In this document: positions 11,151 through 52,600 of the stretch, piece by piece
How positions within the stretch are numbered: the stretch's first letter is position 1
How the letters are laid out: each line of letters opens with the position of its first letter
Assembly: GCA_964017155.1 (NCBI GenBank)
Contig: OZ024856.1
Coordinates: forward strand, 37,639,822-37,703,821
Direction: 5' to 3'
Length of the DNA: 64,000 bases
Source of the DNA: Oasisia sp. SBJ-2009
Lineage: Eukaryota; Annelida; Polychaeta; Sabellida; Siboglinidae
Program-made: the position numbers and the translations under genes
The notes under the pieces: generated by a model
Seen by the model: only the letters and a program-made list of their open reading frames with translations
Databases searched by the model: none
What the model was told of the DNA's origin: nothing

Positions 11151-14134
11151 CAATACAGATTGACCACCTGACTGAAATTCCGTACGGTATGGCCAGCCTC
11201 CAACCAACCTAAATGAAGAACATCAGCACTCTCCTTTTGGATAAAGAAAACGCTGAAGCGACATTTTCTAAGACACATTCACAGCATCTCTGTGACGACA
11301 ACTAGGAAGATCATCTTGAAAGGTCAATTGTGATCAACATGAATGTTACGCGAAATAATATGAATACACACTGGATGATGACGTTAGTTCTTCTGTCTTG
11401 CGTGCTTGGTAACATTAATACGGGATATAAACTGGAATGATGAATCATTAATACAAAACCCATACAATGAACAGCACCTGATTCCCATTTGACAAATCAC
11501 AAAAAGGCAGGACTGGACTGATTACTATAGAAATATTGCACAATATCTGACTAATAGTATAGTGAAATATACAGTTCTCTAAATCTATTAACACATTACA
11601 TACAAAACTGAAAATAACCATATATGTGTGCATTTGTAATGCCAGTTTTTAGAGGTAAAAATGCAATGCAAACGTCGACAGAAGAAAACATGCAGACTGA
11701 AAGATAACTAAGACACATTTTACATAAACAGAGCAATTACATGTTACATCAAACATTGTGGTACATATACAACAGAGTGAAGAATCATTGAACTCAGTAC
11801 AGAAGATGTTGATGGTTGACTTAATTGTTCCATTGATCCAAATTCCAGATCAATGTCTACACGACCCATTCAACCTGTACAGCTGGGTGCAACACTTTCC
11901 AGTTACACATCTGTGGCTCGACATAAGGATTGCATGTGTTGAATGGCAAGACGTGGACAAAATAAGTTGGAGCCAAATATTCTTAAACATATACTTGATA
12001 CAAAAATGTTTTCAACTGAGCTCAAGACTAACGATCCAAAGTTGTCATCATTAATCCAACACACGGCACAGAGTGGACAGGAAGACAAATGCCTAGACAA
12101 AGATGAGAGACCTCAATGTAGATGAACTCAAAGATAGAATGTCACGCTCAGACCTCAGAATGATGGACATCAGAACGATGAAGGGCACTGGCAGAAGACT
12201 GCATGATATGGCAGAAACACTACTGGCTGGCAGTAAGACTATGTGTCCCAGACACAGAGCATCCCAGTTGTTTTACACCCTGCCCTTTCAGTAGTTCCAT
12301 GCTGCAATGACTTTTACCTATCCTGTTTATTATTACATTTTTGACTTTGTTTGTTGCGTCTCTGAGGTTGAATTTCCAAGGATATATGTTACAATTATTA
12401 TTATTTCTTGATATGGGCCAACTGATGGAGAGGCCATGGAACAGCAAGGCCACGGGAAAAGTTTGGACTAGTAATCAGTCAATATTTTCATAATCGTTAA
12501 ACTAATTTTTCATAATTGGTTAAACTAACTGATGACCGACTGTAAAATTGGTTTGTGGAAAAGGGTTAGCTACTGTCAGGACTAGCGTAACACAGTGATG
12601 TCAGTTGATGTCAACATTCTATGTGCATGTGTTTGTTGTCACTTATTAAACAGTACTACAATGTTTATACATTGCATGGTTTCTGAATACACCATAAATA
12701 CAGTGGTTTTGAGTGGTGTCATCTTTGTGTTTCTCACAAACACATTGTCATTCAGTAATCAAACGACTTTTACTCAAGGCAATTTTATAGTCTCTTCACT
12801 TCATAAATGGAGATGCAAGGAATACCACGCAAGAAATTTATTTTGCCCTTCGGAAAACATTAGTATCAATGAACACAGATTTCAACAAAATATATCACCT
12901 GATTTACAATGTCCTGATTATACATATATTTACAGCTTGTATGAATCAATGCATATATATTATGCATTTATGTACATATGCAAAAGCCCCATACACGAGA
13001 TTACTTATCTTTCAAAAAGGCACTGTTCCTGTACAGTAGAATGTTGCTATTTTTCTTCTGGAATACTTACAGCCCAACACAAGACCTGGCGAACTAGGTG
13101 CTAATTGTAAATAATTTGCTAGAAAAGCCAAATTTGCATATAATTTGCATGGCAAGAAGGTACACATTACTAAGGACAACACTGCTACATGTACAACCCT
13201 CGGCTGTACCACTAAACAACTACATATGAAAGCTAAACTATTACAACAATTCCACAGGAATGAATAGTTTGGTAGGTACAAATCAACAATGTTACAAAAA
13301 GCTGCCGTTTTATATACAGGAGGCACCAGAAAGTTTTATATATATATAAAAATTACATATATTAACCAAAAATAGCATCAGCTACGGGAATGGAAGAATC
13401 TGCTACCGCACAACCATATCTGAGGCAACAGGACATAAACAGTAACCCAAGTCCATACTTAACTATTATAGAGTACATGGCTTCACCTGCAAATGAACTC
13501 TTCGGAACACACAATCACTATGCTCCAAAATCCCCCAAAACAATGGGTTCAATGAACCTGACACTTCATGTGCTCTGTTTGTGTGTTGTTCCTGATGCAT
13601 TGTGAAATAAAGTTACTCTTTCCGTTACTTATTCTTACTCCTTCTCAGGGTTGAATTGCAGCAAATGCAGCCAATGTAAACAGGTACTTTAAACGAAATA
13701 ATTGTCATACAGTTATGTAGGAACCTTTTTTTCATTACAGGACAGTGCAAAAATATTCCAAGCAATATAGTACATTAACAAAAGTTCCAAAGTGACATCT
13801 TTCTAAATTTGGCATCTTGGTACTTCAAGCAGGAAATGCTGCCTTTTCGAAAGCATCATGATCAGCTACTGCCAAGTGTTTACATGAATCAATAGTTATT
13901 AACCCCGCATTGATCACAGGCAAACCCTGGGTCCACATGCCATTTTGGGTTTATACCAAGTCTTGAGTGACTAAAAACTCAAACATGCCACATCACTTAT
14001 GCCAAAAGTATGAATCTGAAAAGCTGTACCATATATCATTTTGAAATAGGCAAGTGAATTTTTTATGGCTGCCAAAAATATGCCATCAGTAAACATGCTT
14101 TATATGTTATTATTTAAGCTTTGTTTTATAACTA
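11151..14134. other. no gene seen; far downstream of SPAST
   Basis: AT-rich sequence with short non-homologous open frames on both strands, such as 12595-13104 plus. Part of it could be long 3' UTR of SPAST if the proximal poly(A) signal is not used. Confidence 0.4.
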
Positions 14135-14140
14135 TTTATT
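14135..14140 (-). terminator. SPAST: candidate poly(A) signal of SPAST
   Basis: TTTATT on the plus strand gives AATAAA on the minus strand, about 250 nt beyond the SPAST stop codon at 14391. Confidence 0.35.
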
Positions 14141-14390
14141 TAATGTTTGGCAAATGAACTGCTTCAAGGCATGTCGTGCGTCCAAAATTTGGGTTGCAAC
14201 CAAAAAGATTAAGAACCGCTGACCTAAATGGTATTGTCAACATTCAAAATAACTTTTTATACAATCCATATTCATACTGAATCAGAATGTGATCTTTTTT
14301 ATATGATTCTATTCAACAAAATGCCCAACATTAGAAGTCAATGACCCGTGACATGTACAACTCCTCGGACAAACATCCACTTGTTGGATG

Positions 14391-41303
<26,913 letters not shown>

Positions 41304-41400
41304 TCCAGCAGCATGCCGGGATATACCGTGACGTCATTGTGGGAAATCCCGACTTATTTATAAACAAAGGCACGCATAGGCCTGACGCTTGCCATCCTCG
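41304..41400 (-). promoter_or_regulatory. SPAST: SPAST upstream region with CRE
   Basis: A full palindromic CRE (TGACGTCA, 41329-41336) lies about 26 bp upstream of the first SPAST ATG in a GC-richer stretch. This suggests a CREB/ATF-responsive, TATA-less promoter or 5' UTR. No transcript data are available to place the start site. Confidence 0.45.
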
Positions 41401-41604
41401 CGAGGATACATATAGAGCCAGTAATGTTTCTGTGGCTCTGCATCACCAAATCGTGAATCGAATTATTTCCTGTCCAAATATGTAATGTTTGAATTGCATA
41501 CATAATATGAATCCGCAATCGGCGTAATAAAAAGTGTATTCTAATTAATATTTTTGATTAACATTTTTATGTGGGCTATAGTTATTATACTTACATCTAG
41601 ACTA

Positions 41605-41720
41605 TACATATATATGTATATATATATATATGTATGTATATATATATGTGTATGTATATATATATATATGTGTATGTATATATGTGTGTATGAATATATA
41701 TATGTATATATATATATAGC
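41605..41720. repeat. (TA)n/(TATG)n microsatellite
   Basis: TATATG-type repeat between SPAST and POLR3F. The Tyr/Ile frames are artefacts. Confidence 0.93.
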
Positions 41721-43027
41721 AACTTCATTATTAATATTTGCACTTTTGCGTTGCAGACGTAATTAACTAAATCATGTGTTTCGCTTGTGCCATTCCATAT
41801 CATGACCACTATAGTGATAATTAAAATAGGTAAAAATTAATAAATAAGTATATTAAATATATAAAATTTATAAATAAATATGTAGGGTATTTTTTGTCAA
41901 TGCCCATGCAATAAGTTATCATAAACTATAACTAAGGTAGCATATTAAGGTGGTTATTAAGTTTTTCACAAAACTTTAATTTGAAAAAGATAAGTGAAAA
42001 AATTGAATATAGGAGGGATTCTATATCTTATTTCATTTTATTTAACACTAGCAGCAAGTGGTTTTTATTCACTAATACATTCTACTGTCATGTTCCCTCA
42101 CAGGGTTGGCCTGGAATGTACGAGTCATCGCCTCTTAATTGTTCCGATCTTCAGCACCCTCAACTCCAAGTCTTTCTTTACACTGTCCTTCAATCTTCTT
42201 AATTTATTAATATCACTGTACAACTAAAAATAGTTATCATTAGCTTTAATAATTTGGTTATTGAAGATGTATGTACAAAGTTGGCCATTTAAATTTGTTC
42301 CACAGTTGATCTATATTTAATTAAATGGTTTTCTTCAGTTACGTTAATTACACTTTCAGCTGACTTTATGACATTTGTTATTGATTCTGTATTCTAGCTC
42401 GGATAAATCCAATTTCAATTATTTGCTCATCCAATTTCAAAATAATTTAGCAAAAATCAAACCTAATGGAATCCATTGTGACCAGCTGGTCCATTTTAGC
42501 AAATATGTTTACTTTTGATTCAATAATTACACATATAATTTTTGACTGGGCCCACATAGAGAATATTATGCACATTAAATCAGCATGATTAGGCTAACAC
42601 ATTTTTTGTAAAAGTCTATTTTTCTGCAATTTGATCAGCATATGCAACAACTACCATGCAAATGTTTTCATAAACCATTCAGTCTACAAATCTTATTTGC
42701 AAAGGCATAAATGGATTGATCCACGTACTCCAAGTGAGTTAGTTGAGGTATCGTTAGAATTGCTGTGAGGCCGATTGATTGAGTCATTCATCTTGTCGAG
42801 TAATATATTGGTAGTAATTATTAATGCCCCTGAAATAAATCTTTTGTGCAATATGTGTCCTAACTAATAGAAACTTTTCTGTAATATAACTTACTAATAA
42901 AAGCGTTAACTTCAGCATAAGTTGCCCCAAGCTTATTATATACAATCATCTTAGTATCCTTAATTACAACTCTATGTAACAAAATTGGAAAATACAATAA
43001 ATATACACTAACAACAATATAATACAT
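41721..43027. other. SPAST-POLR3F intergenic spacer
   Basis: AT-rich, with no recognisable gene or repeat. It separates the 5' end of SPAST from the 3' end of POLR3F (same strand). Confidence 0.5.
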
Positions 43028-43033
43028 TTTATT
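43028..43033 (-). terminator. POLR3F: candidate poly(A) signal of POLR3F
   Basis: TTTATT (AATAAA on the minus strand), about 123 nt past the stop codon, a normal distance for a short 3' UTR. Confidence 0.55.
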
Positions 43034-43155
43034 ACACATATTCCTCATATTTCACTCTCTCAGTCTTACATAACAATATCAGCATACAAATATATATATA
43101 AACACTTTCATATATGAAATAATCTTATCTAAGTGGTAAATGCAGTGTTGTAGTA

Positions 43156-43233
43156 TCAATATTCTAGCCACTCCTTCATGTAGACGCAGTTTGTAGGTGA
43201 GATGATTCCCCCAGCGTGACATTCATGAAACAC
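43156..43233 (-). CDS. POLR3F: POLR3F exon 9: C-terminus and stop
   Basis: Codes VFHECHAGGIISPTNCVYMK then EWLEY and TGA. Supplies two of the four cluster cysteines. Confidence 0.96.
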   Translation of the reverse strand: MFHECHAGGIISPTNCVYMKEWLEY

Positions 43234-46200
43234 CTGTCAACAGACAAGAGAAACTGTCTTCATAAAGCACCAGCAGGAAACTGGCTAAGAGCACAGAAAG
43301 CAATGAAGAGGAAAGCATGAATTATGATGGCATGACAAATGGGTCAGATGAGAGGGAGAGGGTGACGGAGGGGAGTAGGGAGGGACAGAGGCAGGGAGCG
43401 AGGCAGGGAGCGAGGCAGGGAGGGTGGGGGAGAGAGAGAGAGTTGACAACAAAAGCAGTAGAGCTATCTAAGTGACATGAAGTTCACGCTGTAAGAGGAA
43501 GAACAAAAAGATGAAGTGACATATTTTTCAATAAGTCTGACTGATTGATGTTACCAAATAATACAGACACAAAGTCACATAAATTGGCAAACAAAACTTT
43601 GCATTGTTACTTGGGGGATATAAATATATGGTCATGGGTTGGTTGTTTAGATATGGAGTCACTATACAATGTATCAACCTTCCTATAATTATACTGCATA
43701 CACTGTACAGATTTTCATAATGCAATATGTATATACAGGGCCATGTATGTAACTTGGAACTTGCAGAAACCATGTGCAGCATAAACTGCAAACAAACTGT
43801 TGCCTTAATTAGGCACACACTTTAAGGTCAGTAGGGATTACTTAGCAGCAGATTATATTTTGCTGAAATACTGATATACATAACAGATAATGGTAAATTA
43901 TAATATACATTCCACATGCAACACAGCTACAACACATCAGACAAAAACTTTCAGATGAAAACAAACAATGGTCAAAATATATTACAAAATGGATAGATCA
44001 TTAAAACGTGTGTTTAATCAAGATGTGATTTTACGCAAAAAAGTATGTGACTTTGCACTTCTAGTTTTAGAACAGATCGAATATTGTGTTTGGATTACAA
44101 TTCCTCTTTACTCTAACATGAACAACAAATCTACTATAACATTGTTGTCATAATCACTCTTGGTAACTACACATACTGGACACACCCCACAGGGGGTTCT
44201 CATGAGTCCTGTGGGTGGTGTAATGTGGGGGGTGGCTCGGTACAGCTTCATCTGCCCCCCAGCGTCACCCCCACCCCCTGCTACGATTGACCTTTCGACC
44301 TTGCCGTCATAAATCAACGTGTCCAGGATCATCTCTATGTCCTCTACTGAAAGGTTCACCTGTGGAGAAAAAATGAGGCAGATTGTGTGTCAGTGTTTAA
44401 GAATGGCTTCAAACTGTTGCAAATATAAAACTAATATAAAAGTAATAGTAATAAATGTGACCTGCCACAGCAAACAGGGTATTAAGTTTTAAGAAGATTT
44501 AACAAGATTGCCATCCAGAGATTTAACTATATTAAGTGGACAATGGAGTCCTTCCATTGGCTTATCGAGAGTTTAATATTGATTATGATTAATATTGTTA
44601 ATTACAATATATTTGTTTATTACACAGGCTAATGGTACTACTGGAGGTTGATGTTTTGTTTGAGATCTAGTGGGTCCATAGGGGTAGTTTGTATAATTGT
44701 TTTCTGATATTTATCCAGGGCTGTCACCCCAGTGGTGATCTCGGGGTAAAAATTTCAAAAACATTTTAAAGCAGATCACCGTCTTTTTTGCCAGGTAATG
44801 CTGCGTAACATGTTATAAAGTGACTAAGCATACTTCTAGTTGTTTCCAGCACTCGGCAGAGTTTTATTAACTGACTAGTTTGTATATATTGTGGTTACAA
44901 TGTTATGATCTTATGAGGTCTCACTGAACTAGTCAGTCTTTTTCAGAACATTTACACCAAGCTGACCTTTCTACGCTGGCACTGAGGCTGGTCACTGCCA
45001 AGATGCTTGTGGACCTCAGTGGTTCCTTTACATTCCAAATTGAGACGGGATCAACATTAACGTGATTCTCCGATTCACAAGGGATACTCAGTCCCCAATG
45101 TTGAGAGCCAGGTTTTAATACCAAATATACCATGTCTGCTGTGACCTGGTACTGAACCCAGGCTGCTGGTATACCAGGCGGATGTGACAGGCAGATGTGC
45201 TAACCACTGCACTATCCATGCCTCTCGTGGGAACTAAGCTACATAAAATGGAGAGGAACGGAGAGAGACAAGAGTGGAGAAGAGAGAGGGCAACTAGCTA
45301 CCCACTTCTGTTCGATGTATAACCAAAATATCTTCTGAACAGAGAAAACAGAGAAAACAAACCCTAACCACATACTACATACCTTACTAATGCCAAGCTC
45401 ACTGATGTATTTGCATATATCACTTGATGATGCAAAGGCTGCATTCTTCTGTGCCATAGGGTTCGTTTTTGCCTCTCTTGCAGTGGTTGCCTAGGTAACA
45501 AACATTTGGTCAAATATCCCACAATGAAAATTAAACATGTCTTTCTAGTTAATTATTAATTACAATATATCTGCCCATTATTAACATTAATTAAGAAAAA
45601 TTCATACAAACTATTAAACTGGGAAATATGAAAGCAAAAGTAATAAACATTGTGAAATGGCACAGCCTCACCTTGGCACATTAAATACTACACCAAAAAC
45701 TCATTTACAATTATCACAATCAAATCCAACTTAGCATGTGATCCAGTATACCCAAACATAACAACCTACAGCTACAATGTTATGCCACTCACTTGACAGC
45801 ATGTTTCTTTAACACTAAATATCAACACTGTTGTCATATGTTGCACACAATACTGGTGTTAATCGCATTTGTGTGGCACATGGTAAAAAGTAATGCATAG
45901 CCCCAACCACAGACAATGGATTCAAGCACACTAGAGCAAATCCAGCATTCTAATCACTGTGCTAATGTGCCTCGTGTATTCAGCTAATTATATTAATTAC
46001 TAAATATTATTTAAAAACATTACAATTATGTACAGTTGACCTTTGTCTACGTTCACCTTGGAAATACATCCATCTTCCAATTAAGGTCACCCTAGGATAG
46101 TCCAAACTTATTTTCACACTAGTAAAGTATAGGAAAATAGTTCCACTAATAAGGTCACCTCTCTATTCAGGTCACGTTTTCAAGACCTAACGGTGACCTT

Positions 46201-46452
46201 AATAGTGATGTCCCATTATGCTAGCAAATCTTGGTGTTTTGTGGTAAAACATGATCGAGGGAATTGTACCTTCTGTTCGAGGAATTTGAAGCACTGCTGG
46301 TTGAGGACTTCGACAAACTCCGACTCAAAGTCCTGGTCACTGTACCAGGCGCCTCCCGTCACTGACCGGTCCGGCTCAACGTTGAACAACATGTACACCT
46401 TCTTCTTGGACGCCTGTCACCAGAGTCTCCCTCATTACTGCACTGGAACTAG

Positions 46453-46505
<53 letters not shown>

Positions 46506-46520
46506 TGGTGTGTGGTGTGT

Positions 46521-46568
<48 letters not shown>

Positions 46569-46609
46569 TGTGTGTGTGTGTGTGTGTGTGTGTGAGTGTG
46601 TGTGTGTGT

Positions 46610-46673
<64 letters not shown>

Positions 46674-49600
46674 TGGTGTGTGGTGTGTGTGTGTGTGTGT
46701 GTGTGTGTCTGTGTGTGTGCGTGCGTGCGTGCGTGCGTGCATGTCTGTGTGTGTGTGTGGTGTGCGGTGTGTGTGTGTGGTGTGTGTGTGTTTGTGTGGT
46801 GTGTGTGTGCTTGGGTGCGTGCATGCGTGTGTGGTGTGTGTGTGGTGTGTGTGTGTGTGGTCTGTGTGTGGTGTGTGGTGTGTGTGTGTGTGGTGTGTGT
46901 GGTGTGTGTGGTGTGTGTGGTGTGTGTGTGGTGTGTGTGGGGTGTGTGTGTGTGGGGTGTGTGTGTGGTGTGTGTGTGGTGTGTGTGTGTGGTGTGTGTG
47001 TGGTGTGTGTGTGTGTGTGTGTGTGGTGTGTGTGTGGTGTGTGTGGTGTGTGTGTGTGGTGTGTGTGGGGTGTGTGTGTGTGGTGTGTGTGTGGTGTGTG
47101 TGTGGTGTGTGTGTGGTGTGTGTGTGTGTGTGGTGTGTGTGTGTGTGTGTGGTGTGTGTGTGTGTGGTGTGTGTGTGGTGTGTGTGGTGTGTGTGAATGG
47201 TATGTGTGTGTGCATGCATGTGTAGTGTGTGTGTGCATGTAAAAAATAATGGTGTGTGCACTTGTGTGTGTATGGTGTATGTATAGTTTTTGTGTGCGGT
47301 GTGTGCGCATGTGCATGTATGTGTATATGTGACTGCGTGTGTGAGTGTATATGTGACTGTGCATGCGTATGTGACTTGCGTGTGTGTGTTGCATGCGTGC
47401 GTGCGTGCGTTTGTGATATTTTCCTTCCTGACAGTCTACATTCCTGGAGTACTTTTTCAGATTCCCAAAGAGCAGCAACACATTTAAAAAAATTCACATA
47501 TGGTGCAGGTTGCCTGGTTCATGCTGGATGTTAGACCAATGTAGAAATATTATTCATAAAATCACATGCATTTCCTGCAACTGTTCAGAACAGCCAACTA
47601 GCTGGAGATGTCCATCACAACAAAGACAATTATACATACGCTCCGGGAAACTGTTTTCTGTTGTTTGTGTGTGTGTGCATACATGCTTGCATGTGTGCAT
47701 AGACGTTCCATATATATCAGTGTGTTTGTACATAAGACCAAAGTTTTCCTTAAAAAAATTAATATGTGACGACCCATCTTAACATAAGCGGTCGGATGTC
47801 AGTAACTCTGATTTTCCGTAAATCCCGATTTTGTACAAAAAAATCGGGCATTTGTCAATTTTGAGATTTTCCCTGAAAATGATTCTTTATTATTCGTTTT
47901 ATTGATTGCCACACTTGTTATCATCTAACTAACTCTGTTTCGTGTATTTTAAAGACATTTGCGTAGAGCTGTGCTAAGAAGACCTTAGTGTTCCGCTCCA
48001 TTTCCTTAAAACAAAGCCCAAAATGCCAGTAATTGCGCGCATTCTTTGCCACTAATTTTGGGATGATCCCTATCATAACGGGTATCACCGCGTAGCTTAA
48101 TGCATCATCTGTCCATATATGGTCATATTTATGCTAATGCATGCATTCTCCGGCCTCCAGAAAGCTTGGAATAGACCCCCTATCCTCGCCAGCTGTGTAA
48201 ACAAACCGGGGTCACATGGTAGCAACAGCCCCGGCAACCGTTCTCATTGGTCCAGCGTGGAACATTTGCATAATTTCTGAACAACCGCATGCGCACCGCG
48301 TATTTCCTTAGCGTCACTACTGACCTAGTTATCGAGCAACACGAAGCGAAAAATGGCGTTCAACATGGCGAAGTTGTTAAACTCTGATGCAAGTGATCGG
48401 GCACAAATAGATAGTTTGATTGAGGAGTACTTTTTGGAGGAAGTGACTGATGAAAGCGAGCCGGACGATGACGAGGATGACAATAATGCGAACTACATCA
48501 CTGACGAAGACAACGATTTCGACTTTCGTGAGAATGATAACGACACGGCACATGCCCGTCGCTGACCGATCCGTAGAGATGGTGTCAGATTCTCCGGATG
48601 AGGAATTGGGAAAAGCAAATGCAATATCATGAGAATGATACTATCTTTGAGTGTTCCAAATTTCAGCCAGATATGTCCATCCTAACCAAGGCATAACAGC
48701 AGCAGAGTTTGTTCGCTTTTCTTAACAACGGAGGTAATTGCATAAAATATTAATTAATCTGGATTTTTTTTCTAATAAACATTTTGTGTTTATATTAACA
48801 CGGTATCTTAAGAATGACATTATCTTCCAACATGCCAAATTTCAACAAGATCGGTCCATGAAATGTAAGAAATAGTTTGCAACAACTTTGAAGGCCATTT
48901 TCTTACTTTGAAGGTTTCTAACCCACACATGTTTGTCAAGCTGTAACTTCGGCTAGAATCGATATATCTTCTAGCATGATATATCATATGAAAGCAGATA
49001 TTCTGCTCTTTCCAGTGGTACTAATCACTCTATTTTAAAAATTACCGACATCCGACCGATTTTTTTAAGATGGGTCACATATGTCCCTTATTAATAAAAA
49101 ATGAAAAGTCAATCAAACAACATTTCTGTTTCCATTTTCTCCACTGCCATTTCATCAAAAAGGTACTTACAATCAAATATAATAACAGTGACCATAACAA
49201 ATCATGTATAACTCAGTATGACTATTACATACGTGCACTGGTGCACATGTACGTACCGAAACTGATTTTACAGCTTTGATGAGCTTCTTGCTCTCCAAAT
49301 TCTTGAGGATTTTGTTGACTTCCGTCAGAAGCAGGTTGCACTTGTAACGAATATCTCTGATCCAGATTCCTGTACAATCATGGAGTAATTGCAAAATATT
49401 ATGTCAGCCATAATATAAAATGCCACAATAACATTGTAGAATATAATACACACTGATTTTTGATATTACTGATGATGTGTAAGCTGAGTTAGTTGGCCAC
49501 TGAATGAACGTAACCAGAAATTGTTTATGCAATTATTACTAATACCATTTTATTCGATAAACATTATGGCGTTGGTGTGAATATTTCGGTACAAATCAAA

Positions 49601-52600
49601 TAAAACCTCACTGAGTTGTATGTAAGGGAGTAATCAGATTCTCAAACATTCCACATATCCATGAATTGATGAATATATTATTCTACAAAAACTAACCACA
49701 GTTGAAACATGTTCTGATTTAATAGTATCTTTAGGTTCTAGATTTCTGCAACAAATAATATATTATATTTTGTTTGAAGAACCAACATTTATTACAAAAA
49801 AGTTACAACATTTGCTGTTACTAACATCATTGCAGTATCACTCAGCAAACCATAATCATTGATATTATAATTTCTCAGTCCATCAGTACCAATAGTTGTT
49901 CATAAAATGCATCAGATACAATAAATCTACCCATTGTCTCTCTGACATTTGCCAATCCTCACCTTTGTTGCCTGCTTCCTCGATGATCTGGTAGACCAGT
50001 TTTTCATGGCTTCCTGCACCTTTCACCTTGCTGAAATACATCACCCGCCATGACACAAAAGCTCAGAAAACAGCCGTGGCTGAAATGAAATGCCTCTGAA
50101 GTAAATATGTAACACAAAATTGTAAATAAAAACTGTTCAAACCTGGTGTAGATGTAAATTAGAATGTTAAGCAAAAATGAAAATAGTATGTGCATAATGT
50201 TACAGAAAACCAAACCATGTGACATTTGATAGGAATCATAAACCCCAAAAGAACACATGCATAATTTTGAATAAAAAATAAGTGTTATTCTTTTATGTGA
50301 TCTTAAATGACCACTTGAACAAAAAAGTATGTTATTTGACCAGGTGGTTGATGAATACTTGAAAGTTTTGAATCAGGGATCATAGCATCTAGGACAAAAA
50401 CATTAACACACACGTTAGATTTGTCTGTAGTCACATACCTTGCAGCCTCAGCATTCTTCAGTCGGTATATCAGCTGGTTTCCACTCTTCAAGAGATCTAT
50501 CCGCCCCTGCAAACAAAACTGCTCTACAAATACCTGCTATGGCGTCGAGAGAAAAGGAAATAAAGGAAAATAAACAATTCTGAATAATTTTTGTTTTTGA
50601 AAAAGGCTGAAAATTGTTCACATAACTATCACCTCACAATGTGTCTATATCCTGAAGTTTTAATAAATGTGTTTATATATCATGTGTGCATGATGAAAAC
50701 ATACGTAACTATATTTTTCCAGTTCATATACCGTTATAAAAAATTAATCCACAATAGTCAAATGATATAAAACATGTGTACACACTCACACACAAACACT
50801 GATACTGCGTCTATAAGAACTATTAAAATAGTTCCAAATGATGTAGGAAGGATACAAAGTTAGAGCATATTATATATCAGTGTTTTCTTTCTGTAAAAAT
50901 ATCGGGAGTGCCAATTTTGAATTCGTACGAATTCCAATTTCAAGGCGACTGCTTCAAGAATGAAGTCAACGTCCTCCTTGGCATTCACTGGACTACAGCT
51001 GGGCTAAAGGAACAAACCACAGAGAACTAGTTACAGAGGCGAGTGTTTCTTACTGTAGATAGGAGTCGGTTGATTGCCATGACCCTCTGCTGGGCATCAA
51101 ACTGCGGCATGTCATTTTGGATCACTTGGTCTGTGATCCCCTTTGGGATCTCCTGACACAGCTGTATGATCCTGTCGAAATGAAGGCATTCTTTACAGTT
51201 CTCTTCAGAAGGCAATGTCCAAGGAATAATAAATACTTTCCACTGCTTATTTTCTCCAGCACCTGAGCAGTGTTGTTTTTGTTTTAATCACAAATAAATT
51301 TATCTGTGATAAATACATGTTCTTACATATTTTCTGTTGTTACGTAAATATTCAATGACTAATGTATTTTAGTTTGTCATTATAAAATAATTATAAATGT
51401 GAAGTATTAAATCAACTAATCTACCAAACTCATTAACCAGTCCAGGTGGTGCATCAGAAAGTCTGTACACTTTGCTTTATGCAAACATGTTATTCCATTC
51501 ATGAATTTCTTTGTGAACAAGTGTTATTCATTGAGTACCTACTTTGTGATTTACCCAGATAATAATTAAATAACTTATCAGCAGAACACATTTTATAAAA
51601 TAACAACTCTTTACTGACTTTGTTTTGAAACACAGGGTAACTACATCATAAGTATTGACTAGACTCATAAGTCACAATCACTGAAACAGTGAAACTACTT
51701 CACTATGTGGCTATAATAAACACTATTACTTCATCACTGGCAAATGATAAACACTATTACTTCATCACTGGCAAATGATAAACACTATTACTTTATCACT
51801 GACCAATGATAAACACTGTTACTTTATCACTGACCAATGATAAACACTGTTACTTTATCACTGACCAATGATAAACACTGTTACTTTATCACTGACCAAT
51901 GATAAACACTGTTACTTTATCACTGACCAATGATAAACACTGTTACTTTATCACTGACCAATGATAAACACTATTACTTTATCACTGACCAATGATAAAC
52001 ACTGTTACTTTATCACTGACCAATGATAAACACTGTTACTTTATCACTGACCAATGATAAACACTGTTACTTTATCATTAACCAATGATAAACACTGTTA
52101 CTTTATCACTGACCAATGATAAACACTGTTACTTTATCACTGACCAATGATAAACACTATTACTTTATCACTGACCAATGATAAACACTGTTACTTTATC
52201 ACTGACCAATGATAAACACTGTTACTTTATCACTGACCAATGATAAACACTGTTACTTTATCATTAACCAATGATAAACACTGTTACTTTATCACTGACC
52301 AATGATAAACACTGTTACTTTATCATTAACCAATGATAAACACTGTTACTTTATCACTGACCAATGATAAACACTGTTACTTTATCACTGACCAATGATA
52401 AACACTGTTACTTTATCACTGACCAATGATAAACACTGTTACTTTATCACTGACCAATGATAAACACTGTTACTTTATCACTGACCAATGATAAACACTG
52501 TTACTTTATCACTGACCAATGATAAACACTGTTACTTTATCACTGACCAATGATAAACACTGTTACTTTATCACTGACCAATGATAAACACTGTTACTTT

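Noticed and set aside
12595..13104. 169-codon plus-strand frame
   Set aside because: AT-rich, no domain, no splice support; likely chance.
46030..46200. Possible transposon end (TACAGTTGACCTTTGTCTAC)
   Set aside because: Only a vague likeness to pogo-type ends, and no convincing partner or target duplication.
46376..47497. Very long His/Thr or Val/Cys open frames on both strands
   Set aside because: Translation of a GT/CA microsatellite; no start context, domain or codon bias.
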